45,246 nucleotides of DNA from contig CANRGF010000002.1 in NCBI GenBank assembly GCA_947630075.1, positions 1 through 45,246 on the forward strand, in the 5' to 3' direction. The translations under genes were made by a program, and so were the position numbers. The notes under the pieces are model-generated. The model saw only the letters and a list, made by a program, of their open reading frames with translations. It searched no databases and was not told the origin of the DNA. Of this stretch, positions 23,321 to 30,974 are shown in pieces (the first letter of the stretch is position 1; the number at the start of each line of letters is the position of its first letter). Origin of the DNA: an uncultured Clostridia bacterium. Its GTDB lineage: Bacteria > Bacillota > Clostridia > Christensenellales > UBA1242.

Positions 23321-24650
23321 AATCTTCTGTGTATTCCGGCTTTATAATTGTGAATTTTTGTGCGTGCTTTTTTGTGAGCTGGCGGATAAAGAATACTGTG
23401 GAAGCAATCACGAGCGGGATGCAAATTATCACATAGACCAGCATAGATTTGCCATAATCATCTCCAAATATGCCCAACAGACCAGAATACATGGCAGACA
23501 TTATTGCATAGCCAAGAAATTGCACCACTGTGCTTAATGCATACAACTTCTCGAGATTTCGAGGAGGAAGACAAACTTGCATATAGTTATTCACAAAAAT
23601 GAAATTTGGCGTGCGAATCGAACACATAATGCACGAAGAGATTATAATCACCACTATTGTGAGTGTGCTTGTTGGTGATATGATATACATCACAGCATTT
23701 ATTAGGAGGGTTGCCACAGCCAAAACATTAAAAATGATTAAACTGCGCACTCCAAACTTTAAGTTATATTTAAACTGATATTTATTTGAAATGGCGATGC
23801 ACAATTTCATAATTCCATAAACGCAACCGAACGCCCAAAGAGGCATAAAGCCGCCGTCCGTCAACTCTTGCAAATAGATTTTAAATGCACCAGAGTCGAT
23901 TGACACCACCCCTCTAAACATGAACGAATAAAGTAAGATTGAAATGACAAAAGCGGAAGATAAAATTTTTAAATAGCTATCCGAACGCTTTTTCTTGGGT
24001 TTTGATTTGTCTTGTTTTGCAGGGTCTTCAACCATTGGGTTCAACTCAATATTTTGCTCTTGGAATTTGCTAGGCTCTTTAAACCAGAACGAGAACACAA
24101 ATGCAAGTCCTACACAGCCAAGCGAAATGTAAAATGCCAAATATGGGTCGATGCTGTAAATATAACTAATCACCACTGCGCCTATAGCTTCTAGCATATA
24201 AGACAAGCTCAACCCTTTGCCATATATACGGTTGTAATCTTTATCTCGCTTGACTGCAGACAAGCTATCTGTGAGAAGCGGATTGCCCTTAACTGCCACA
24301 ACGCAATAGCCAAAGGCTAAGAACATAGGCGCACACATAATCACGAATTTGTTTGTGCCGATTATGCAAAGCAGCAAGAACATGGCATAACCAATTAACC
24401 CCACCCTAATAGACTTGATGGGCGAAATCTTATCAAAAATTTTGGCAACAGGAACGCACATGACACACGCCGAGAACATCAAGATTGTTTCAATCATCAT
24501 GCATTCGCTATAGCTAAGATGCTTTTCTCCATAGAAGAACTGAGTGGTGATTGTCCACACAAAAAGCACATCCCAAATTAAAGCCAAAAACTTGGGATAC
24601 ATTTTTATGTTTCTATTCATATATTGAATTTTTCTTTCTTCGTTGGTCAT
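23319..24650 (-). CDS. Major facilitator superfamily transporter
   Basis: 443 residues from ATG 24650 (start uncertain; no clear ribosome binding site, Met at 24617 also possible). Twelve hydrophobic segments in two halves separated by a charged loop near residues 195-225 (KQDKSKPKKKRSDS). Typical MFS size. Conserved RxGxxG-type loop after TM2 is PVAKIFDKISPIKSIRVG. Substrate cannot be inferred; distant similarity to sugar/oligosaccharide or nucleoside symporter-type MFS is possible. Monocistronic. Confidence 0.75.
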   Translation of the reverse strand: MTNEERKIQYMNRNIKMYPKFLALIWDVLFVWTITTQFFYGEKHLSYSECMMIETILMFSACVMCVPVAKIFDKISPIKSIRVGLIGYAMFLLLCIIGTNKFVIMCAPMFLAFGYCVVAVKGNPLLTDSLSAVKRDKDYNRIYGKGLSLSYMLEAIGAVVISYIYSIDPYLAFYISLGCVGLAFVFSFWFKEPSKFQEQNIELNPMVEDPAKQDKSKPKKKRSDSYLKILSSAFVISILLYSFMFRGVVSIDSGAFKIYLQELTDGGFMPLWAFGCVYGIMKLCIAISNKYQFKYNLKFGVRSLIIFNVLAVATLLINAVMYIISPTSTLTIVVIIISSCIMCSIRTPNFIFVNNYMQVCLPPRNLEKLYALSTVVQFLGYAIMSAMYSGLLGIFGDDYGKSMLVYVIICIPLVIASTVFFIRQLTKKHAQKFTIIKPEYTED

Positions 24651-24746
24651 TTTTATAATTTTAATTAAAAAATGATAATTTTGCAAATAAATTTTTTAAA
24701 ATTTTAAAAAATGTTGCTATTTTCACGCTTTTTTAAATTTTTTTTG

Positions 24747-27266
24747 TTATTTTGCATCATAAAGAGTTTTTCCTTCATTGACTTCAACAATTAGTGGCAC
24801 GGTTAAATTCACCACATTTTCCATCTCTTCTTTCAATATGGTTTTTATCTTTTCGCTCTCGCCTTCAACGCAATCCACAATCAACTCATCGTGAATTTGC
24901 AAAACGAGTTTGCTTTTTAGCCCTTCTTGCTTAATTCTATTTGCCACCCTTATCATGGCAATTTTTATTATGTCGCTTGCACTACCTTGAAGAGGGGTGT
25001 TTTTTGCCACCCTTTCGGCAAATGCACGCATATTTTTGTTGCTAGAATTAATGTCCGGAATATGGCGAATTCTGCCCATTATCGTGATGATATATCCTTT
25101 TTCACGGGCGTCATCTATGCACTTTTGGCTATACTCGCTTATTTTTGGATAAACTGAAAGATATTTCTTTATGAAGTTTGCTGCATCCTTTTGCTTGCAA
25201 CCTAAGTTTTGCGCCAATCCAAATGCGCTAATGCCATAGATAATGCCAAAGTTGACCGTTTTTGCCGTCCTTCGCTCGGCAGTGCTGATTTCTTCAATCG
25301 GCTTATTAAAGATTTTGCTCGCAGTGGCAGTGTGAATATCATGCCCATGCAAATAGTCTGCAATCATGTTTTCATCACCTGAAAAGTTTGCCATTAAGCG
25401 AAGCTCAATTTGATTATAGTCCGCACTTATTAGTGTGCCGTTTGGGAATGATGAAGAAAACATTTTCCTAAGCGCTCTGCCCTCATCGTCTCTTATTGGC
25501 AGATTTTGCAAGTTTGGCTCGCGGCTACTAAGCCTTCCCGTTGAAGTGGTGCGCTGCATAAATGTGGTGTGAATTTTGCCGTCTGACGACACATAGTTGA
25601 GCATGCCGTCTAGATAAGTGCTAATTAATTTTGTAATTTTTCTATATCTAATTATGTAATTTACAATTTCATGCCTATCAACAATTTCGTTTAAAATTTC
25701 TATACCTGTGCCCTTTTTGCCCTTATACTCTATGTTTAATTTATCAAACAAGATTTGTTGCAGCTGCTTTGGGCTGTTGATGTTAAATTCCTCGCCTGCC
25801 AATTCATAGATTTTGGACACAACCATCTTTAATTCTTCATGATAAGATTTGCTAAGAATTTTAATTTGCTCGGCGTCAATTTTTATGCCCGCCACCTCCA
25901 TGTCAAACAACACTTGCACGAGAGGTAGTTCAATATCGCCATATAATTTCAACTGCGAGTTGTTCACCAACTTGCCAATGTAGGTTTGCTTCATTTTGAA
26001 TAGTGCCAACGCTTTGGCGTCTGTGGAGATGTTGTTAAGCTTTAGTGCGTCATCCAAACTAATTTCAGCGTCCATTTCATTTGCTATATAAATGGCTATT
26101 GACACATCAAAATAATTATTTAGCGAAATGCCATAGTCATGCAAGAAATGCATCAAAGCTTTTGCGTCAAAACAAATTTTTTGTTTTTCTCCCTCAAAAA
26201 GAAGTTTTAATTTTGGCAAATTTTTAAAGAAAATTTCCCCGCTAGGATACAGCACATATTGGGTTAAATCAGTGGCAAGGCTCAATGTTAAATCGTCATT
26301 CGTAACAGCAAAAGATGAAGAAAGGCAAGCAAGCATTTTGTCAAAATCATCTTGTGTGGAAATTTCCACGATTGGTGCAACAATCTTTTCTAGTTTGTTC
26401 TCGCCACAAGACGGCACGAAAAATTCTTTTTTAGATAAGATTGATTTGAAATCTAATTCATATAAAAATTCATAAGCCGCCTCATTAAACGGCAATTTAT
26501 ATTCAAAATCTTCAATTTTATAGTCTAGATCAACATCTAACTTGATTGTGGCAAGCGTTTTAGACAAATATGCCATATTCTTATGTTCTTCAAGTTTTTT
26601 GCGGATTGCCCCAGAAATATTATCGAGATTTGCATAAATGTTATTGAGATTGTCAAACTCGTCTATTAATTTTTGCGCACCCACTTGACCAATGCCCAAA
26701 ACTCCTGGAATATTATCCGAACTATCACCCATGATTGATTTGATTTCAATCACCTGATATGGCTTTAATTTGAAAATTTGTTTTAGTGCGGGCTCGTCCA
26801 CTTTTGTAAGGCTATAACTGCCACGCTGAGGCATATAAACGGTGGTATTTTCATTGATTAATTGCAGCAAGTCTTTATCTCCAGAAAGGACATAAAAATC
26901 TTGATTAAATTTGCGCGTGATTGAGCCAATTATGTCGTCCGCCTCAATGTCAGGTATTTCAATCGTTCTAATTCCCATTGTATTAAGGAGCTTTTTAAGC
27001 ACGGGGATTTGGGCAAGCAACTCCTCAGGAGTTTTATCTCTGCCTGCTTTATATTGCGGATATAAATCATGACGAAATGTGTGTTTGCCCGCATCAAAAA
27101 CGCACGCGAAATATTTTGGCCTTTCATTTGAAATGACATTCAAAATTGTGTTTAAAAACCCATAAATTGCATTGCAAGGCTCACCAGAAAGGCTTCTAAG
27201 CATTGGCAGGGCGTAAAATGTGCGATAAACTAAATTGTTTCCGTCAACAACAACAAATTTTTCCAT
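24747..27266 (-). CDS. polA: DNA polymerase I
   Basis: 839 residues. N-terminal 5' nuclease (1-290; VDGNNLVYRTFYALP, GDKDLLQL, SDNIPGV), a degenerate 3'-5' exonuclease region (about 300-465) that lacks the DxE metal-binding motif, and a complete family A polymerase (about 480-839): motif A SADYNQIELR, motif B RRTAKTVNFGIIYG, motif C LQIHDELI. Fills gaps and removes Okazaki primers. The ATG lies six bases after a TGA-TATACT extended -10 box without a ribosome binding site, suggesting a leaderless mRNA. Confidence 0.98.
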   Translation of the reverse strand: MEKFVVVDGNNLVYRTFYALPMLRSLSGEPCNAIYGFLNTILNVISNERPKYFACVFDAGKHTFRHDLYPQYKAGRDKTPEELLAQIPVLKKLLNTMGIRTIEIPDIEADDIIGSITRKFNQDFYVLSGDKDLLQLINENTTVYMPQRGSYSLTKVDEPALKQIFKLKPYQVIEIKSIMGDSSDNIPGVLGIGQVGAQKLIDEFDNLNNIYANLDNISGAIRKKLEEHKNMAYLSKTLATIKLDVDLDYKIEDFEYKLPFNEAAYEFLYELDFKSILSKKEFFVPSCGENKLEKIVAPIVEISTQDDFDKMLACLSSSFAVTNDDLTLSLATDLTQYVLYPSGEIFFKNLPKLKLLFEGEKQKICFDAKALMHFLHDYGISLNNYFDVSIAIYIANEMDAEISLDDALKLNNISTDAKALALFKMKQTYIGKLVNNSQLKLYGDIELPLVQVLFDMEVAGIKIDAEQIKILSKSYHEELKMVVSKIYELAGEEFNINSPKQLQQILFDKLNIEYKGKKGTGIEILNEIVDRHEIVNYIIRYRKITKLISTYLDGMLNYVSSDGKIHTTFMQRTTSTGRLSSREPNLQNLPIRDDEGRALRKMFSSSFPNGTLISADYNQIELRLMANFSGDENMIADYLHGHDIHTATASKIFNKPIEEISTAERRTAKTVNFGIIYGISAFGLAQNLGCKQKDAANFIKKYLSVYPKISEYSQKCIDDAREKGYIITIMGRIRHIPDINSSNKNMRAFAERVAKNTPLQGSASDIIKIAMIRVANRIKQEGLKSKLVLQIHDELIVDCVEGESEKIKTILKEEMENVVNLTVPLIVEVNEGKTLYDAK

Positions 27267-27272
27267 AAATTT

Positions 27273-27281
27273 AGTATATCA
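27273..27281 (-). promoter_or_regulatory. polA extended -10 promoter (leaderless)
   Basis: Minus strand TGATATACT with six bases (AAATTT) before ATG 27266. Divergent to the promoter of the HD gene 50 bases away. Confidence 0.55.
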
Positions 27282-27328
27282 CAAAGTTAAAAAAAAGAAA
27301 AATAAATTTTAAAAATAATCAAATTTTA

Positions 27329-27337
27329 TGCTATAAT
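27329..27337 (+). promoter_or_regulatory. HD-gene extended -10 promoter (leaderless)
   Basis: TGCTATAAT with six bases (GGTTGC) before ATG 27344. No Shine-Dalgarno sequence in between. Confidence 0.65.
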
Positions 27338-27343
27338 GGTTGC

Positions 27344-27772
27344 ATGATAGATGAAGATAGAATGTTGCACATCTTGGCAGTGGCAAATTTAATGAAAGAA
27401 AAGGCAAAAGTTTTCAATCTTGATGAAAACGAAATGTTTGCGCTCGGCTTTTTGCATGATTTGGGCTACGGACTAAATGAAGAACGCCACAACGAATTGG
27501 GCGGTGAAGTTTTAGAAAAGCAAAATTATAAATTTCATAATGAAGTGCGTTATCACGGAATGCCAAAATGCAAGTTTTCATCACCCGCATTAGACCTTTT
27601 GAATTGGTGTGATATGCACACGAATTTTCAAGGCAAATTTGTTTCGTTTGAAGAGAGGCTTAACGAAATTGCCCTCAGGCACGGAGAAACATCTAACACA
27701 TATATCAACTCAAAATTGCTAATTGACGAATTAAAAGACAAAAAATCTTTGCAAAAACTCTTGCAAAAATAA
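27344..27772 (+). CDS. HD-domain hydrolase
   Basis: 142 residues. HILAVANLMKEKA (first His), FLHDLGYG (HD at about 39-40), RYHG and LLNWCDMHTN (later Asp) fit the metal-dependent HD superfamily, with YqeK-like or small standalone phosphohydrolases nearest in size. Likely acts on nucleotides. Divergent from polA. Starts with a predicted leaderless mRNA. Confidence 0.75.
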   Translation: MIDEDRMLHILAVANLMKEKAKVFNLDENEMFALGFLHDLGYGLNEERHNELGGEVLEKQNYKFHNEVRYHGMPKCKFSSPALDLLNWCDMHTNFQGKFVSFEERLNEIALRHGETSNTYINSKLLIDELKDKKSLQKLLQK

Positions 27773-27789
27773 AAATAATGTGATAATAT
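27761..27789 (+). promoter_or_regulatory. Probable tRNA-Leu locus promoter
   Basis: TTGCAA (27761-27766), 17-base spacer, TAATAT (27784-27789), 15 bases before the first tRNA-Leu 5' fragment. It would read through both tRNA remnants into the complete tRNA-Leu. Confidence 0.5.
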
Positions 27790-27803
27790 ATGCAAGTAAA
27801 TTC

Positions 27804-27828
27804 GCCGGTATGGCGAAATGGCAGACGC
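27804..27828 (+). pseudogene. tRNA-Leu 5' fragment (first remnant)
   Basis: GCCGGTATGGCGAAATGGC followed by AGACGC matches the acceptor 5' strand and D arm of the tRNA-Leu copies at 27957 and 28028, then diverges. The 3' part is missing. The 128 bases up to 27956 hold no gene; they contain an imperfect inverted repeat (GACGCAAATTAAGG near 27862 and its complement near 27936). Confidence 0.7.
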
Positions 27829-27956
27829 TCGTCACAACCTCCACCCTTTGCTTATTTGCTAGACGCAAATTAAGGCTTTTGGTGTGTTGCTCCTCTTTCC
27901 CAAGAACTTGCGTTTTGTGGGAGCCCTTAATCTTGTGCGTCTCCAAAACTAAATAT

Positions 27957-27996
27957 GCCGGTGTGGCGAAATGGCAGACGCACAAGACTCAAAATC
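27957..27996 (+). pseudogene. tRNA-Leu(CAA) 5' half, left end of the island (attL)
   Basis: Acceptor 5' strand GCCGGTG, D arm, and anticodon 5' stem CAAGA with loop CTCAAAA. Similarity to tRNA stops soon after ACTCAAAATC (27987-27996). The matching 3' half, with anticodon 3' stem TCTTG and acceptor CACCGGC, lies at 41337-41392. Joined at the shared 10-base core they give a perfectly paired tRNA-Leu. This is the interrupted original gene. Confidence 0.85.
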
Positions 27997-28027
27997 CTGC
28001 GAGGTTTGCCCTAAAAAATCTTAATAT

Positions 28028-28113
28028 GGCGGTGTGGCGAAATGGCAGACGCAGCAGACTCAAAATCTGCCGATAGCAATATCATGTCGGTTCGACCCCG
28101 ACCACCGCCACCA
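28028..28113 (+). tRNA. tRNA-Leu (CAA), complete, carried just inside the island
   Basis: 86 bases with encoded CCA. Acceptor GGCGGTG/CACCGCC, anticodon stem GCAGA/TCTGC with loop CTCAAAA (anticodon CAA), long variable arm, T arm TCGGTTCGACCCCGA. Differs from the split copy in both acceptor and anticodon stems by compensated changes, so it is a separate functional gene that replaces the disrupted one. Confidence 0.95.
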
Positions 28114-28116
28114 CAA

Positions 28117-28160
28117 AAACCCCTTAAAAATAGATGTTTTTAAGGGGTTCTTTATTTTTT
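28117..28160 (+). terminator. tRNA-Leu terminator
   Basis: AACCCCTTAAAAA pairs with TTTTTAAGGGGTT around a six-base loop, followed by a T-rich run. Confidence 0.8.
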
Positions 28161-28169
28161 TATTGAAAA

Positions 28170-28228
28170 TATTTTTTCTAACGGACTCCGTTAGAAAGCC
28201 CAATTTTTGCCCAAATTTATATCTTTTT
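28170..28228. repeat. 59-base direct repeat, left copy
   Basis: Identical base for base to 41611-41669. It contains the hairpin TTTCTAACGG-ACT-CCGTTAGAAA and thus two inverted copies of the TTTCTAACG motif found elsewhere at the island ends. Here it lies between the complete tRNA-Leu and the integrase. Confidence 0.9.
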
Positions 28229-28270
28229 AAGGGCAAATAAATACTCTAAAATTTTACGAAAAATTTCACT

Positions 28271-28303
28271 TTTCTAACGAATTTCTAACGGATTTCTAAC
28301 GAA
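28271..28303 (+). repeat. Three tandem 11-base repeats, candidate integrase arm sites
   Basis: TTTCTAACGAA, TTTCTAACGGA, TTTCTAACGAA in perfect tandem at 28271, 28282 and 28293. A fourth same-orientation copy is at 41154-41164 inside the right end. Positions at both ends of the island fit arm-type binding sites of a tyrosine integrase. Confidence 0.7.
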
Positions 28304-28369
28304 ATGTATTTTGTATTGTTAAATTTTAACAAATTTTAGTGAGTATTTTTGTATGTTATCGTGTCTTTT

Positions 28370-29631
28370 TTACATTTCAAAATCTTGCGTTTTTCGCAAT
28401 TTTTTCTTCTCTTTTAACTGCTTTTCTAGTTCCGCAATTTCGTTTTCTAAAACTTCTTTATCCGACAAATTTGAATTGTTTTCAAAATCTAAAACGCCAG
28501 AAATAACATTTGCACTTGCAATTTTGCTTGAATAGTCCAAATGAGCATATATGTCCGCTGTGGTGTTGTAGGTGCTATGCCCTAGCCACTCTTGTATTTG
28601 TTTCATTTGCACTCCGTTTGCCAACATTAAACTTGCACAACTATGTCTTAAATCGTGAAAGCGGATTAATTTTAAATTGTTTTGCTTTTGTATAACCCTA
28701 AAATGTTGGGATAAATAATCTGGATAGTATAAAGTTCCAATATCATTAACGCAAACATAATCTAAATAGCGGTTGTCATAGGCATCTCCGCATAACTCTT
28801 TGTTTTTGCGTTGCCTTTCCTTTTCATTTAAAAGCATTTCTTCAATGTGTGGGATAAGTGGCAGCGTGCGGTTGCTTGTTTTGTTTTTCATTTTGTTTTT
28901 GCAAATCAACTTGCCTTTAATGCTTACCACTTTATGATTAATCTTAATTAATTTATTATTAAAATCTATTGAACTCCATTTTAAGCCCAACACTTCACTT
29001 CGGCGTAAACCATAATAGGCGGTTATGTGGATTATAAGTTCTAATGGGTCGCCCTTTATAACTTCAAACAATTGTTTTAGTTCATCTTTGTTGTAAAAAT
29101 CTGAGTGAAACTTTTCTTTTTTAGGGCGGTCAACAAAATCCGCAACATTTTTGAAATTAAGCCAAGTTTTATTGCGTTTTGCAATGCTTCTCGTAAAACA
29201 ACATGATAATGCATTACAGTGTTGCCTGTTTTCCCCTCTTTATATAAGGTATTGTAGTAAGTTTGAATGTCATAAGGTTTTAGTTCGTTTAGGGTTATTT
29301 GGTTTTTTGCAAAATATTTGGTCATCTTTTTAATTACAAAGCCATAACTTTCAAAGGTCAGTTCTTCCACTTCGTTTTTGCGAGATTGATACCATTGGTT
29401 AAGATATTCGTTTAATGAAATGTCGTTGGTGGGTTTGGCGTGAGTTTCAATTACATTTTCGTTGTCCTTATATTTTTGCAAAATTTCACTTAACTTTTGT
29501 TCCGCCTTTCGCTTATTGCCCTTTTCTTCATAACCTGTTGCAATCCACTTTCGTTTGTCTTGCCCAAACTCATCTTTGTAAGACAACACTGCATAATATT
29601 TCCCATTTTTAACTTGTAAACTTGCTTTCAT
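28370..29631 (-). pseudogene. int: Tyrosine integrase of the island, one frameshift
   Basis: Two overlapping frames (29077-29631 and 28370 upward) together make one Tn916/phage-type integrase of about 420 residues: N-terminal arm-binding domain, SAM-like core-binding domain, then the catalytic domain with Arg in GLRRSEV, HDLRH, LGHS and the nucleophile Tyr in TTADIYAHLDY. The frame changes at the five-T run 29148-29152; one extra base restores a continuous protein (…LISKNVADFVDRP…). Start MKASLQ is supported by GAGG. Next to the tRNA-Leu attachment site. It could be decayed, a sequencing error, or a slippage site. Confidence 0.85.
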
Positions 29632-29821
29632 TGTCCGCCTCGTCAAATAGGAAATTTATTACATAATGTTTGGGTATAAGAATTCTATTGTTTATCTTCA
29701 AATGTTTAATTTTATTTTCAGTTATAAGTTTGTAGGCCAAATTTCTGCCAATGCCAAGCATTGCTTGTAGGTCTTTAATGCTAACAACATCTTTGTAGTT
29801 TGTAAAAATATTTGTGTTCAT
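29609..29821 (-). CDS. xis: Excisionase-like MerR/HTH_17 DNA-binding protein
   Basis: 70 residues from ATG 29821, set by GAGGAG four bases upstream. SIKDLQAMLGIGRNLAYKLITENKIKHLKINNRILIPKHYV is the small winged HTH (helix-turn-helix 17) of recombination directionality factors, which bend att DNA and bias integrase toward excision. It overlaps the integrase start by 23 bases, so both are co-expressed. Confidence 0.8.
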   Translation of the reverse strand: MNTNIFTNYKDVVSIKDLQAMLGIGRNLAYKLITENKIKHLKINNRILIPKHYVINFLFDEADNESKFTS

Positions 29822-29879
29822 ATATCTCCTCAAAAATTACATTTTAAGTTCTATATCATTTCTATTAAATTTCTATTTT

Positions 29880-30165
29880 AGTTCTATTTTTACATATAAA
29901 TTTTTGAGTTTTATAGGGGTCCCCAAAATTACATGATTTTGGGGAAGAGGAAAAGCCGACCAAAAGCGAAAAAACTTGCTTTGCAATGTTTTTGAACATC
30001 ACGGTCGTGCTTTGACGAGAAAGTGGGTTTCCCACTTGTCGCAACAAAATGGGGAATGATACAAAGCGATACACTCGCTAGGGTGTGGGCGAGTCAGTAA
30101 AAATGTCCTATTTTATAGGGCTTTTTGCTACTCACCATCTCGCTTTTGTGTCAATTCCTTATCCT
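29880..30165. other. Structured non-coding region with oriT-like inverted repeats
   Basis: The gap 29822-30245 holds no credible gene. It contains CCCCAAAAT-N6-ATTTTGGGG (29922-29945), AAGTGGG-N3-CCCACTT (near 30022), and ACTCGC-N10-GCGAGT (near 30073), followed by CCTATTTTATAGGG (30107-30120) and a second CTCACC/CTCGC stretch. Such dense short inverted repeats next to a ribbon-helix-helix-like gene resemble a transfer origin of a mobilizable element. No relaxase is visible in the window. Confidence 0.35.
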
Positions 30166-30245
30166 GCTTACTTTAAAATTTTCACTTTTTAAAGCAATTG
30201 TTGTAAAATTTACTTTCAATAAGCATAAAAATTCATTGGTTATGC

Positions 30246-30716
30246 TTACTCCACTTTGTAATCATACAAATCATAAAGTTGCTGTTGCTTTTCAATAAAT
30301 TCATCATCAAGTTTGCACAATCGTTCATAAATTTTTTTGTTTTGGTCGCGTTCAATGTAATCCATTTTTACATAATGATAATTGAACAGGACTGTTAGCA
30401 TTTGCAAAACAATTTCAACATTCGCATAAGTTGATTTAATGAAAGGTTTGCTAAACTTTATAAAGTAATTCATCCGCTTGGTATGTTCGTGTATGGCTTC
30501 AAACAAAGTTTGCTTTTCGTGTTGGATTACCCAATTGTCTTCTTCCTTTTTGGCAAACACTTCAACTCCAATTTTTAACATTGCTTGCAAAAATTGATTT
30601 TTTGATGAATAGGCAGTTTCCTTTGTTTGCTCATAAACAACATTTAATTTGTCTAGCAATTTTGAATTGTTTATCCGCACAATGTTTTCCTTTTTGATTT
30701 CACCGATGTTTATCAC
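30246..30716 (-). CDS. Ribbon-helix-helix/MobC-like accessory protein
   Basis: About 150 residues. The N-terminal NIVRINNSKLLDKLNVVYEQ then AYSSKNQFLQAMLKIGVEVF fits a ribbon-helix-helix DNA-binding unit, followed by a long helical region. Start is uncertain: AAAAGGAGG overlaps the only GTG (30716), and no ATG follows at a proper distance. A 14-residue frame (30700-30744) with a good ribosome binding site overlaps it and may be its true N-terminus after a one-base shift. Could be a relaxosome or replication regulator. Confidence 0.45.
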   Translation of the reverse strand: MINIGEIKKENIVRINNSKLLDKLNVVYEQTKETAYSSKNQFLQAMLKIGVEVFAKKEEDNWVIQHEKQTLFEAIHEHTKRMNYFIKFSKPFIKSTYANVEIVLQMLTVLFNYHYVKMDYIERDQNKKIYERLCKLDDEFIEKQQQLYDLYDYKVE

Positions 30717-30744
30717 CTCCTTTTATTTTTAAATTTTCGACCAT
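30700..30744 (-). CDS. 14-residue leader ORF or displaced N-terminus
   Basis: ATG 30744 preceded by AAAGGAGG encodes MVENLKIKGGDKHR and stops inside the next gene. Removing one A in its AAAA run fuses it in frame to the ribbon-helix-helix-like gene (MVENLKIKEVINIGE...). It is either a leader peptide or frameshifted N-terminus. Confidence 0.35.
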   Translation of the reverse strand: MVENLKIKGGDKHR

Positions 30745-30763
30745 ATTTCTAACCTCCTTTCAC

Positions 30764-30912
30764 CACCATTTTAAATGTCCAATTGTAACAATGCCTGTTA
30801 CAATTAAAAAATTTTTAAAAAATATTTTCAACCTTATAAACTTTTAAATTAAAAATATTTTCCGCCATTTTAAACTTGTCAATGTTTCAATGCCTGACAT
30901 ATTGAAAAAAGT
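30764..30912. repeat. Two diverged copies of a hairpin-forming unit
   Basis: Copy 1 (30764-30812) and copy 2 (30863-30912) share the layout CCATTTTAAA, GTC(C)AA, hairpin with loop around ATGCC, then an A run. In copy 1 the hairpin is perfect (AATTGTAACA-ATGCC-TGTTACAATT, 30781-30805). The region 30745-30974 has no gene. Confidence 0.45.
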
Positions 30913-30933
30913 TTTTTAGATTTTTTTGACGAA

Positions 30934-30960
30934 AAAAACGAAGAAAAATTCTTCGTTTTT
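30934..30960 (-). terminator. Terminator after the giant surface protein gene
   Basis: AAAAACGAAGAA pairs with TTCTTCGTTTTT around three A, with a T run on the minus strand. Confidence 0.75.
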
Positions 30961-30974
30961 AATGTTTGTCATTT

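Noticed and set aside
24747..27266. Loss of the exonuclease motif in DNA polymerase I as a novelty
   Set aside because: A degenerate 3'-5' exonuclease domain is common in Bacillota DNA polymerase I.
27804..28113. The repeated tRNA-Leu 5' halves read as a tRNA gene with an intron
   Set aside because: The pieces repeat the same 5' end, there is no intron-like structure, and the missing 3' half is found 13 kb away with exact complementarity.
28260..28310. The tandem 11-base repeats as a CRISPR array
   Set aside because: Units abut without spacers and there are no cas genes in the window; the motif occurs at both island ends.
29148..29152. Programmed frameshift in the integrase
   Set aside because: There is no slippery heptamer with a downstream structure, and the same kind of one-base loss recurs in unrelated neighbouring genes, so decay, phase variation or sequence error is more likely.
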